The translations under genes were made by a program, and so were the position numbers. DNA of 64,000 bases. Origin: Perca fluviatilis (taxonomy: Eukaryota > Chordata > Actinopteri > Perciformes > Percidae). Shown piece by piece: positions 37,350 to 64,000 of this stretch (position 1 is the first letter of the stretch; each line of letters begins with the position of its first letter). Location: assembly GCF_010015445.1 (NCBI RefSeq), contig NC_053118.1, forward strand, positions 8,121,781-8,185,780, given 5' to 3'. The notes below the pieces were generated by a model, which was not told where the DNA came from, did no database searches, and saw only the letters and a program-made list of their open reading frames with translations.

Positions 37350-39024
37350 ATTAAAGCACCCATTATGCTCATTTTCAGGTTCATAATTCTATTTTGAGAT
37401 TGTATCAGAATAGGTTTACATGGTTTCATTTTCAATAAACACCATATTTTTGTTGTACTGCACATTGCTGCAGCTCCTCTTTTCACCCTGTGTGTTGAGC
37501 TCTCTGTTTTAGCTACAGAGTGAGACATCTCACTTCTGTTCCATCTTTGTTGGGAGTCGCACATGCTCAGTAGCTAGGTAAGGATCATATATCAGCTAGC
37601 TAGCGGTTTCCATAGACAGTAAAAGAAAGGCTGTTTCTCCAACTTCGGCCTGTACGAGGCAGGATTAGCCGGGAGACTTCTTCTAAACGAGGGCGCGCTT
37701 TCAACTTTGCGTAGAACACCTGCAGACGAGGGACAGGTCAGTATTTCTTTTGTAGATTATGGTGAACTAGTGTGTGTTGTAGCAGCGTTTTGCCATTGAG
37801 AATGAGCTAGCATGCTACGGTTAGCCACCTCGTTTCGGCTAGTGACGTAGATCAGTGGTTTTCAACCTTTTTTGAGCCACGGCACAGTTTTTACATAAAA
37901 AAAATCCCACGGCACACCACCAACCAAAAATGACACATTGTAGCCTAATAATCAGAATCTGCATTTTTCCTTTTTTAAAATGTATCCATCGCTTTTGCAA
38001 GCTTAGGCTACATCGATGATCTCGGCCCTACTGCTTACATCCTGTCACTGCGGGATGCGTGCGAAAGGTGGCAGCAGGGCTCCAGACTAACTTTTTTCAT
38101 TAGGAGCATAGTGGCCCCCAACTGAAAATTTTAGGGGCACAACCAAAAGGTGCTGTAGAAATAAAGTTGCCTTGCCTTACAACCTCAGCCTGTCAGTCAG
38201 TCACCAGGGCACAGAAACCACTGCTGTGCCTGCTCGGCTCCGAGGAAGTGTAACGTCAACAGCACCGCGACTGCTTTCGGGTCGCCATTAATATCATATC
38301 ACAGCAGACGCTGTCTGCGTGAAGTTATGAAAAACTGTAACCACACTTGAAACATGAGGCATTTCCGTGACTCACTGGGACTTCCACAAAACTGCCGAGC
38401 CGACGTAGTTTGCATCGTCTGCAGCTCTGCGTGTGTGTGCGTGTGTGTCAGAGCTCTGCTCTGTCAATTCTCAAAGAGGACAGATAAGCTTGCGCTTACG
38501 CGCTCTCAGGTACCGAAATTTCAACGTTTAAAAAAGGGGGCAAATTTACTGGTTGCACATGTGACACAAATTTTGGTCGCAAAATTACTTAGAATTACTG
38601 CCCTGCTGGCAGTAATTCTATTGTCTTAAATCAACAAGGTCATTATTGCGCTATACTGCCACCTACTGACACAGAATATTATTTAATTTCTCTGCCAGTC
38701 ATCATATTGAGGCACAGATGTGCATCAATGGAAAATTATTTGCAGTAACTCAATAAAAAAAATGTGTTGGACCAATTAAGTAAAATCGGATAATTTCCCA
38801 CGGCACACAGGACAAGCTCTCACGGCACACTAGTGTGCCGCGGCACAGTGGTTGAAAATCACTGACGTAGATAGCTCACCTGGAGACTGAAGACATTCAG
38901 GAACCGTATCTCACTCAAAACAGCATGGATGTTTTTTTTTTCAAAGTTTGTATGCGTGTGGAAGCACCAGAGACACAAAATAACACCCCAAATCTGATTT
39001 GTTTTTCATAATATGGGCACTTTA
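37350..39024. mobile_element. TTAA-type MITE split by a hAT element
   Basis: Ends TTAAAGCACCCATTATGCTC and CATAATATGGGCACTTTAA match the element at 18,620-19,322. It is interrupted at 37,853-38,864. Confidence 0.7.
37853..38864. mobile_element. hAT-family insertion with perfect 8-bp TSD
   Basis: It begins CAGTGGTTTTCAACC and ends GGTTGAAAATCACTG, inverted ends of the hAT-Charlie type, with ACGTAGAT repeated at 37,845-37,852 and 38,865-38,872. The 1,012-bp interior has no transposase frame. Confidence 0.9.
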
Positions 39025-39410
39025 AAGGTGCTCAAAGCGATGTTGGTGATGTCACTTCTTGTTGACGTTTGAAGTATTGTCAAACAAAACGGAGTCTAGC
39101 CTGCCCCTCCCTCCTCCTCATCCCCCCCCCCGTGCTTCCGTGCACAAGCCCCCCCCACCCCCAAATCCTTCTTGTCGGTTATTGGCTGGACCACTGTTTG
39201 TTATGTTTGGTGGTGCAGGTTGGCGCAGCTTGTTTTTGTTGCCGTTTGTGGAGCCTGGGCTGTCTACAGAGACTGCGTTTTTTTTTTTTTTTTTACAGTG
39301 TGTTCAGGGGACAGGCAGCTAGCGGATAGTGAGGAGATGTTCGCTGTATGTGACAAAAAAAAAAAAAGTAGCCTAAGAAACACGTGACATCGCTTAGAGC
39401 ACCTTTAAAA
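39018..39410. mobile_element. MITE with TIR TTTAAAGGTGCTC
   Basis: The left end TTTAAAGGTGCTCAAAGCGATG and right end CATCGCTTAGAGCACCTTTAAA (shown as cores) are inverted copies. It directly abuts the preceding MITE, sharing the CTTTAAAGG bases. C-runs and T-runs fill the middle. Confidence 0.65.
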
Positions 39411-40060
39411 AACGGTCCTAATTGTATTTGTGATGGTTTTGCTAGAAACGTACCTTGCTGGTAAAATGAAATCCGTTCACGGGAGCAGACTATTTCTCCA
39501 TCTTTGACCAACCAGCGAGTCCTCACATTCTGACCACCGCATGCTCATTTTAGAATATTAAAAAAACAAAAATCACATGACATTTGGTCCTCTGCACCTT
39601 GCCCCCCCGGATGTTAATGTTTGACACTGTTTATGAGGGGAATGCAGGTGACTGGCCGTCCTCTATGAAACACATCAGAAAAACAGTTGGAGCCTAAACT
39701 CCCTCACCACGCACCACGCCGTTGTAAAGGTGTGTCACAGTAAGGAGAGTAAACCACCTACGCAATCAAATATCTGAGTTTTGACATTTGCACTTATTGT
39801 AACGGTGGGATTCTCTGGGAGCCGGGGCGGACGAGGCCGCTGCATGTCTGTGGTCAGACACGGTTGTTCTGCTCCATTTCCTCTCTCACACACACACATT
39901 AACTGGGAATACGTGAACAGCATGGAGGGAACACAGTTTATTAAAAACATAAATAAGGCTACATTACAACATTTATTAGCAAATGAATACATTAAATACT
40001 TCCTGAAATCAAAAGTATGTTGACAGTAAAAGCGGATAGAAGAGATAAAGAAGTTCCTGT
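39411..40060. other. Intergenic / zup1 downstream flank; no gene
   Basis: This is sequence 3' of zup1 on the minus strand. No exon was supported. A 34-codon open tail ending at 39,735 was considered as the last zup1 exon and rejected. Confidence 0.4.
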
Positions 40061-55333
<15,273 letters not shown>

Positions 55334-55614
55334 GGTGCAGCCTAAATGCAAACACACACACACTTTAACCATTTATTTATGTCCACATGAAGAAAATGGT
55401 ACAGTGACACAAATATTACAGATGCAGTACAATAAATACGCAAACCCATGGACCAGTGGCATGCAGCAGGTCTTCTAAGTGCTTATATCACTTAATAAGC
55501 ACAATACTCACTTCTTCAGGGTATAAGTAGCAACGTCTTCGCCATATGTGGCGGCTGCCAATAATAGCAGATATGGCACAGTACTTTGCAAGCTGTTTAG
55601 CGTACGCACGCACG

Positions 55615-55664
<50 letters not shown>

Positions 55665-56954
55665 GTGTCAGGTACTGAACGCTGGCACCAAAAGCATCTT
55701 CAGTAGCTCTCAGAGTGCCCTTCTAGTTCCTGATGAATTTGTTGCATAAATAAAAGTTGGCCAGTCTTTTTAAGTGAAATTCTCACTTTACAATTGTTCT
55801 CCATTGTACACACGTACACAAAATGGAACTCCAAACACAGGCTAACAGGGCCGCAGTGTTAACAACCATCAGTTGACAGTGGGACTCTGAAGCTGGGCTG
55901 CGACGGGAGAACAACTGAAGCTCACTGGAGAGTAGGGCTGTGCAATTAATCGAAATTTAATCGCGATTATGATTTCGGCTCCCAACGATCACAAAAACAG
56001 AATAATCGAGAAAAACAATTATTAGTTATAAGTGAACTCTTATTTTCTCTTGTGTTCTGAATGAAAAAATTAAGTTTAAATAGGAAACATATCAAGGCAA
56101 ATTCAGTTGTTTTTTTTTACTGTTGATTTATGTAACTTTTTCAACGTTTTTTTTAAGTTCAATAACTGCAACATCTTTCCAGAAGTCAACGAGTAACCGT
56201 GTTAAATTATCGTGATTTCAATATTGACCAAAATAATCGTGATTATATTTTTTTCCATAATCGAGCAGCCCTACTGGAGAGATAGACTGGATCTCCTCTG
56301 CTGGCACAATGATTAATGAGTCTTTATTCTGCACATAACATTGTTATGCTATTGTGGGACCGGACAAAACAACATAAAACTACCCCTTTGTCTATACATT
56401 TGAATATGAAACGTGACCTCATGAAGCTGATGCTCTGCAAATTCATATTTGGAAGCTGTGGGTCTGGTTTTCAGAAGAAGAGGACACGCTTTTGAGAGTA
56501 GCATTTCATTTTTGATGGTATTCTCCGTTCAGTTCGGTTTCAGAGCTTTGAGAAAGAGGTTTAAACGGCTAACTGCGATGGGTCTCTGCTGAACGGAACC
56601 TTCACGTAGCCCAACGTTACCGTTAGCTTTCTAAAACGCTTAGCGCTCCGCTCCTGTTTGCTGCTCTGTGTCACGTTATATGGAGTACTGCCGACATTAA
56701 GACAGGTTAGTATTAGTCGGTAAATCGTGTTTATGACGCGCCGTGGTCCTGAGCCAAACTACCGTAAAAGAGAAGATGTTCTGAGTGGAACCTGGCATCA
56801 GTGTTGTTAACGTTAGACACCAGAACACATGTAGCTATGTAACGTTACCGTGAGTGCACACACCGATAGATTACGTTAGCGTTATATTTATATCTGTAGC
56901 TATACGTTTGACACATTCGACACTTTGAAATATTTTCAGTCGGAAGCTACTCAC
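55334..56954 (-). other. zup1 first intron
   Basis: Intron between the non-coding exon (ends 56,955) and the acceptor at 55,342-55,343. It includes a (CA)n run at 55,605-55,659 and a hAT MITE at 55,933-56,273. Confidence 0.6.
55933..56273. mobile_element. hAT-type MITE with perfect 8-bp TSD
   Basis: The ends TAGGGCTGTGCAATTAATCG and CGAGCAGCCCTA are inverted, flanked by CTGGAGAG at 55,925-55,932 and 56,274-56,281. It is 341 bp long with no coding content. Confidence 0.9.
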
Positions 56955-57062
56955 GGTCAATGAGATGCGTTTCACTTTCTTTTCTGCAGCTCCGAAACCA
57001 TCGTGTATTGATAAATCCGGGGTTTATGGCGCCACCATGCAACTCTGACTTCCGACTTCCGG
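56955..57062 (-). promoter_or_regulatory. zup1: zup1 non-coding first exon and ETS-type promoter
   Basis: On the minus strand a donor TTGACC/GTGAGT at 56,955 ends an untranslated exon. Immediately upstream, two ETS-type sites, CCGGAAGT (57,055-57,062) and CGGAAGT (57,048-57,054), lie side by side with no TATA box, a layout typical of housekeeping genes. The exact start site is inferred. Confidence 0.6.
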
Positions 57063-58844
<1,782 letters not shown>

Positions 58845-58975
58845 AGCCTGTGATGACAGTTGCAGCACAGTTAGAGCTGACGTTGTTTTTGGTGTCATGG
58901 GTTTTCCAAATGTAAAAATAAGACGGTTCTGTAGCTTGGCTACCTTACTGTGTGTTCTGCACACTGACTGGATAC

Positions 58976-58978
<3 letters not shown>

Positions 58979-59058
<80 letters not shown>
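58979..59058. repeat. (AT)n microsatellite
   Basis: About 80 bp of AT repeats. It abuts the TIR of the Tc1-like fragment, whose TA target site may have seeded it. Confidence 0.97.
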
Positions 59059-59060
<2 letters not shown>

Positions 59061-59285
59061 CTACAGTATCTCACAAAAGTGAGTACACCCCTCACATTTT
59101 AGTAAATATTTTCATTATATCTTTTAACACTGAAGAAATTACACTTTGCTACAATGTAAAGTATTAAGTGTACAGCTTTATAACAGTGTAAATGTGCTGT
59201 CCCCTCAAAATAACTCAACACACAGCCATTAATGTCTAAACCGCTGGCAACTAAAGTCAGTACACCCCTATGTTAAATTCTCATA
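59059..59285. mobile_element. Tc1-like transposon end fragment
   Basis: The motifs CTCACAAAAGTGAGTACACC, CTTTGCTACAATGTAAAG and CTCAACACACAGCCATTAAT are those of the long TIR of a vertebrate Tc1-like element. Only this end is present. Confidence 0.7.
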
Positions 59286-59859
59286 GAGGCAGGCAGATTT
59301 TTATATTTTATAACATAGGCTAGTATATCATGTATGACTGTTATAAGATGATGAATGTGATGACAACGGAAATGAGAGTTTGTTTTGTAACTGTAATCCC
59401 TTTAAGCTATATATATGTGCTCTTCTGTGTGTCATTTGTTATGATTTTATAAATGATAACTTCTAGCCTTGGACGATATTTGACTCCTATCACAGCTGCA
59501 TAACATCTGTTCTGCCAGATATTGCATCTGCGGTCAAGACACAAGAATCACACACTGGGACAGGTTATGTCTTAGAATCTTACACGCGTCGTTCTTTTTT
59601 ACGCATTTAAAAAAAAAAACTGCATTTTTAATAGTTCAGTGTAACGCGCATAAATAAAGATTCGGCCCCCCAGAGATATTTAGAGATTAAAAAAAGGAAA
59701 CTTTCCGACCAATCATCAAGGAAATACTTCCACTGATTGTAATAAAACATTGATTTCTCTCAACTTTCATAAACTAGACTTCATCATTTAAGAACGCCAC
59801 AAAGAATGTGGCCACTATGTTTTCTCAACGCTACTGTGCCGTAGTAATACTTACATTAG

Positions 59860-60217
59860 TTTCCACTTGAGATGTGCGCGCTCCCGCGAGGTGCGTGAAA
59901 TTGTCGGCGGAACACGTCACAGCGCCCGAAATATCCTTTCCACGATATGATTTTGGATTCTAAATTCTCTCTTAGAACTTCCAGTTCTTAAAATCCACTT
60001 TGCGCCCGCAGTTTGAACGAAAGCACCTCTCTCTGCTGCTGATTGGCTATACCAGACACTCGTGACGTTTTGTTTTGGTCAGAGATCAAAGACAAACAGA
60101 GACATTCTGAATGTGACGTCAGCATTCCATAATTCCTTTGACAGAATCAGTCAGCAGGCTTCCAGGTGAGAGGTATACACAACAATCACACTAGATCCAC
60201 AGAGACATCTTTTAGAA
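59860..60217 (+). promoter_or_regulatory. Candidate promoter of the HIPK-like kinase gene
   Basis: The region has an inverted CCAAT box (ATTGG at 60,042-60,046) and a full cAMP-response palindrome TGACGTCA at 60,114-60,121. The latter is about 100 bp ahead of the ATG. There is no TATA box in good position. Regulation by CREB/ATF is an inference. Confidence 0.45.
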
Positions 60218-61660
60218 ATGGCTCCAACAATACCACTTTACAACAAAACCAATTTTCAGATAGAAGAGCAGGAAGTTCTGCCCACCACGTCAGGTGGCTA
60301 CCTGGTAGAGACCTTTCTCGGGGAGGGGAGGTTTGGGAAAGTGGCCAGCTGCCTAAAACTAAAAACCAATGAGAAGATGGCGCTGAAGATTGTGCGGACT
60401 GACGCAGGCATCGCTGGAAAAAGAGAGGTGGCCATGCTCAGAAGACTCAGGAAGCTTGACAAGGACAAGAACAACTTGGTCAGGATGACCGAATATTTTA
60501 GGCACAAAGGACACTATTGTCTGGTGTTTGAAATGCTGGACACGAGTCTGCACGATCTGATGAAGGAGAGGAGCTTCAAGCCGCTGTGTTTGTCCGAGAT
60601 CAGAGTGATCTCCCAGCAGATGCTGGTGGCTCTCGGCGCCCTCGGGAGCATCGGCCTGGTGCACGCAGACATCAAGCCGGACAATGTGATGCTGGTTAAC
60701 CACGAGCTGCAGCCCTTCAGGGTCAAACTGATTGACTTCGGTTTGGCCGCTAAGGCTTCCACAATGCTGCTCGGCACCATCCAGGCCCTCGGCTACAGGG
60801 CCCCCGAGGTCATCCTGGGCCTCCCGTTGGACGAGGCTGTAGACATGTGGTCTCTGGCCTGCGTTTTGGCCTTCCTGTACCTGGGCAAGCACCTGTATCC
60901 AACACACTGTGAATATGAGGTGATGAGAGTGATCGTGCAGATGCAGGGTCAGCCCGGCGATCGCCTGCTGAATAACGGGATCCACACCGGGAACTTTTTC
61001 AGCAAGAACAAAGAGTTCTCCGTTCCAAAATGGAGGCTGAACACTCAAAGGGAATACAAGGTCAAAACAGGCTCCACGACCAAATGCCGCAACGGCTTTT
61101 ACAACAAATTGAACAGTCTGCAGGACATGGCAAGGTTCCACCCAGTGGCGACGCAGGCCACCGAGTACGATGACACGCTGGCCTTTTTAAGCCTCCTCAA
61201 ACGGATGCTGCACGTGGATCGTAAAAAGAGAGTCTCCCCCGGGGAAGCTCTGGGGCACCGTTTCATCACACTGAGACACTTACCTCGTGACGCTAGCAAC
61301 CGCTCTTATGTGACTGCAGCACGTTCGACCCTCAGAGAATGCGGACTGCCGAAGCAGTCGTCAGTCCAGTTCAAGCGCTTCGTAACGTCCAGCGAGGCGG
61401 TACATTGGAACGAAGCGCCCACTACAAGCTCGGATGACTCACTATCAGCTGACGAAGAAACTGCCGCTGGCCCTAATAAGGCGGCGTCACCCGCCTCCGT
61501 TACTCATCATTCAGACTGGGTCAATGGCAGCAGCGATAACGAGACCTACGGAAGCTTCATTGAAGTTAAGACCCGGAAGAAGTTTTTCAAGATGGCCTGC
61601 CGGTTCTTCACCAGGATTTTTAAGTGTGTACGCTGCTGCAGAGTTGTTGTTACAAATTAG
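60218..61660 (+). CDS. HIPK/DYRK-type serine/threonine protein kinase, single coding exon
   Basis: The 480-residue frame is intact with no intron. The kinase domain runs from about residue 29 to 355: Gly loop GEGRFGKV (35-42), Lys57 in MALKIV, alpha-C Glu70, catalytic HADIKPDN (149-156), DFG (173-175), APE (195-197), and the CMGC-type EAVDMWSLACVLAFLYLG and PGDRLLNNG insert region. HAD in place of HRD and YRAPEVILGLP are as in HIPKs. The usual HIPK/DYRK activation-loop Tyr pair (RYYRAPE) reads LGYRAPE here, so the first Tyr is lost. After the kinase come an acidic Ser-rich linker and a basic, Cys-rich end (MACRFFTRIFKCVRCCRVV) that could bind membrane. It lacks the long HIPK C-terminus. It may be one of the expanded fish HIPK-like genes or a retrocopy. 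The ATG sits in the context AGAAATGG. Confidence 0.88.
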   Translation: MAPTIPLYNKTNFQIEEQEVLPTTSGGYLVETFLGEGRFGKVASCLKLKTNEKMALKIVRTDAGIAGKREVAMLRRLRKLDKDKNNLVRMTEYFRHKGHYCLVFEMLDTSLHDLMKERSFKPLCLSEIRVISQQMLVALGALGSIGLVHADIKPDNVMLVNHELQPFRVKLIDFGLAAKASTMLLGTIQALGYRAPEVILGLPLDEAVDMWSLACVLAFLYLGKHLYPTHCEYEVMRVIVQMQGQPGDRLLNNGIHTGNFFSKNKEFSVPKWRLNTQREYKVKTGSTTKCRNGFYNKLNSLQDMARFHPVATQATEYDDTLAFLSLLKRMLHVDRKKRVSPGEALGHRFITLRHLPRDASNRSYVTAARSTLRECGLPKQSSVQFKRFVTSSEAVHWNEAPTTSSDDSLSADEETAAGPNKAASPASVTHHSDWVNGSSDNETYGSFIEVKTRKKFFKMACRFFTRIFKCVRCCRVVVTN

Positions 61661-61830
61661 TCTGAATGAAGACATATCAGTCCCGGATACGTCCTCCCCG
61701 TGCCTACATGGGTTTACTCCGGTCCGCGCCCCCCACCCCACCCCCCCCAGTCCAGGCACAAGCAGAATAGGTTCGCTAGCGCCTATAGAAGTGACCCTGC
61801 AAACTGTATGTGGGTAGAGATAATGAATGA

Positions 61831-61836
61831 AATAAA
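61831..61836 (+). terminator. Poly(A) signal of the HIPK-like gene
   Basis: AATAAA lies 170 bp after the stop codon. Confidence 0.5.
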
Positions 61837-61916
61837 ATACAAATTCAAAAAAAAGTATTCAATTTTGTCATCAATATTGTCATCAGGAATTAGTTCATAT
61901 CATTAAAGGAATTTTT

Positions 61917-62520
61917 TTAAAGATTATTTTTTGGGCTTTTCTGCCTTTAATCCTGTAAAGCCTGACACATGAAAAAATAACCAGAAAATTCAATTCTTTG
62001 GGAATTTAGATGTTTATTAAACCTTTTTACAAAATCCCCAATTTTTTTTTTTGCCATATGATTTTGTTTATGATATATTTTTTGTATCATGTTTGATACA
62101 TTGGGCGTTTTGGGCAACGTTTTGCTCACAACAATGTTCATTTTAGGTACAAAAATTTGTTGTTTTTGGGACCTCAACTTCCATGCTTGTATGAGCTACA
62201 CTTTCATCTTGACACTTTCGTCTTCCTCATCACTGCTAGGTGAACTTCCATTATCATGCATAGACTTCGGAGTCCATTCCTCCTCCTCATCATCATCTTC
62301 CCCTAACTGCTCCATGTCACTTGAATTGCCATCTAATATCATGCTGATGACATTTTCAATATATTTCTTCTTCCTCTAGTCTTTTTGACATCTAGGAGAG
62401 AGGGGGAAGACATAGGAAATCGTCACAGGTCAGATTTGAACCCTGGACCTCTGCGTCGAGGCATAAACCTCTCAGTCTATGTGGGCCTGCTCTGCTCACT
62501 GAGCCAACCCGGCCACATTG
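61917..62520 (-). mobile_element. tRNA-derived SINE interrupted by a piggyBac-like fragment
   Basis: The left part (TTTAAAGATTATTTTTTGGG) and right part (GGGGAAGACAT .. GATTTGAACCCTGGACC with TCACTGAGCC) are the tail and tRNA-like head of a SINE on the minus strand. Between them, 62,200-62,380 on the minus strand encodes an acidic peptide with ENVISMILDGNSSD and DDDEEEEWTP, resembling the N-terminus of piggyBac-like proteins. The assignment of the insert is tentative. Confidence 0.5.
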
Positions 62521-63330
62521 TTAAAGGAATTTTAATCCAGCTCTGTTTCATCTTAGTGTGGGTATTGTGTTAAGATGATGAAGTGTTTGGCTTCCCTCCG
62601 AGGTGCCAGTGCACGGAGGAGCGGACGTCGGCCTTGATCTGGCGGACTTCGGCGGACCTGCATGACACGTTTAGCGTCATCCTCCGCTGCTCTGCTGGGC
62701 GGGGAGCTCTGTGCACTGGCACTGGAAGCCAAAGACCGCTACTGCCGTGACACAGAGCTGGGTTTAAATCAGCAAAATATCATTTGAAGTCTTATTTTGT
62801 CTACTGATATATACAGGTTTGGCTCTGTTTAAACTTATATTTTCCGAATGGTCGGCTGCACGGTGTGCACACTTTGCGTCCCTTCTCTCTCACAGTCAAC
62901 AATGGTTTTCATGACCCTTAGACCCTTAGTGGCAGAATGTGACATAATGTATGCTTGAGGTGTGACTTCTGTGGAAGAAAAAGTTCTTTCAGGTCCAATG
63001 AAGTGGCTGGTTCAGATGGTTGTTAATCATCAGAAGTTCCCCAAAAGCTGTAGAGAGCAGATTGAGTCCGACCAGACTTTTATACAAGGTTACAGGAAGC
63101 AACTCAATTTAAACAAAAGCTGAGAAGAAATTCATTCCCAAGACTGTCTGAGTAGATTTGCATAGACATTGGGTCTGCTTAAACTAATAAAAAAAAAGTT
63201 CTTTGATTAGGTTAAGGTGTGAGGAGCTGATTTGGGCTCCGAACAAAAGGTCTCACTCAGTGGTCATGGTGAATGCATTCCTCTTGACACTAGGCTAAGA
63301 CAAAAGGCAGAACGCTTAATGACATCAGGA
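62521..63330. other. Intergenic; small inverted repeat, no gene
   Basis: 62,588-62,741 is a foldback, with TTGGCTTCC..TGCCAGTGCAC inverted at GTGCACTGGCACTGGAAGCC. The rest has no recognised content. Confidence 0.4.
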
Positions 63331-63341
63331 TACACTAACAG

Positions 63342-63959
63342 GTGATTAGTTTCAGCACAGCAGAAATGTCGATAACAACAATTGACAACTCTGCGGTAGT
63401 CCCCACCCAGACTGCTACAAACCTGGGTGTGACACTTGACGACCTACTCTCCTTCACTGCCAACATCACTGCAACTACCCGATCTGTGGCTATTTTCTGC
63501 ACAACATCAGAAGGATACGTCCCCTTCTAACCCAGAAGGCGGCTCAGGTTCTGGTTCAGGCCCTTGTTATCTCACGTTCGACTTGTCTTCAGTCTCCCCA
63601 AGTTCTCTCACACTACACCGCTCCTCCGCTCTCTTCACTGGTTACCAGTTGCTGCCCGCATCCGCTTCAAGACACTAGTACTTGCATACAGGGGCCACGA
63701 ATGGATCAGCCCCAGCTCACATCTAGGACCCGGTCAAACCCTACACCCCAACCCGCCCACTCCGCTCTGCATCAGCCAAACTGCGTGCTGTCCCCCTCAC
63801 AGCGAGGGACAACTAATCACTCAACCGAAATGCCGACTGTTCGCTGTCCTGGCTCCCAAATGGTGGAATGAGCTCCCTATTGACATCAGGATGGCCGAAA
63901 GCCTACGCATCTTCCGCCGAAGGCTAAAAACACATCACTTCCGACTACACCTTGGATAA
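63342..63959 (+). pseudogene. LINE reverse-transcriptase 3' end, frameshifted
   Basis: Pieces of the C-terminal region of an L2/CR1-type LINE ORF are visible in shifted frames: TNLGVTLDDLLSFTANI at the start, then TPLLRSLHWLPVAARIRFKT, and PKWWNELPIDIRMAESLRIF before the final RRLKTHHFRLHLG and stop. A deletion and frameshifts around 63,520-63,600 break it. The catalytic part would lie upstream and is not here. An A-rich tail follows at the window edge. Confidence 0.75.
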
Positions 63960-64000
63960 ACATGGAAGAAAAAAAAAATATAAAATATATATTTCTTGAA

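Noticed and set aside
39735..39845. Candidate last zup1 exon ending at 39,735
   Set aside because: The acceptor is poor and the sequence does not resemble the conserved end. The exon at 40,108-40,061 has a good acceptor, correct phase and ends RAERIP like the known family end.
60167..60216. A 50-bp intron ahead of the kinase ATG (CCAG/GTGAG .. TTTTAG)
   Set aside because: Splice-like borders exist, but 50 bp is too short for a normal vertebrate intron, so it is treated as UTR.

Overview
The window looks like nuclear DNA from a percomorph (perch-like) teleost. Genes are split into many short exons with vertebrate splice sites. Most of the DNA is intron or intergenic sequence packed with fish-type DNA transposons (hAT, Tc1, pogo-like, many miniature elements), tRNA-derived SINEs, LINE tails, long CA/TC/AT microsatellites and minisatellites. 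No bacterial, phage or CRISPR feature is present.

Layout. (1) 1-12,058 and 24,965-36,083 are two copies of one ~11-12 kb segment. Each carries a minus-strand cytosolic sulfotransferase gene, most likely of the SULT3 (amine sulfotransferase) group, with one non-coding and six coding exons. Copy A (coding 3,766-11,002) is intact at 302 codons. Copy B (28,185-35,065) keeps every exon and splice site but has a scrambled patch and an in-frame TGA in coding exon 5. (2) The 12.9 kb spacer (12,059-24,964) is mostly transposons but holds two plus-strand exons of rwdd1, with the exons between them missing. (3) 36,084-40,060 is intergenic, with nested DNA transposons. (4) 40,061-57,050 is zup1 (zufsp), a K63-ubiquitin-specific deubiquitinase gene on the minus strand. 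Ten exons are placed, including a non-coding first exon and a tiny last exon. One intron is GC-AG, and the exon expected to encode the MIU ubiquitin-binding helix is absent. (5) 60,218-61,660 is an intact, uninterrupted plus-strand HIPK/DYRK-type protein kinase of 480 residues. (6) The right edge has a SINE, a piggyBac-like fragment and the 3' end of a LINE.

From memory of mammalian maps, Sult3a, Zup1 (Zufsp) and Rwdd1 lie together on mouse chromosome 10, and RWDD1-RSPH4A-ZUP1 lie together on human 6q22. That supports the gene identities and the SULT3 assignment. The genes are not an operon and do not share a pathway: SULT is phase II conjugation, ZUP1 is ubiquitin signalling in the DNA damage response, RWDD1 is a DRG2 partner, and the kinase is a signalling or nuclear enzyme.

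The most interesting signals are: the two SULT copies differ mainly by amino-acid-changing substitutions in coding exons 2-3 while coding exon 6 is identical; several transposon and repeat differences separate the copies, including a hAT insertion next to a stop codon with its empty site visible in the other copy; two TIR-type elements contain about 14 tandem 46-bp units that each carry a TATA-box-like sequence; there is an 80-bp perfect palindrome; and exons are missing from both rwdd1 and zup1. All gene models were read by eye from splice signals and family knowledge. No alignment or search was run.
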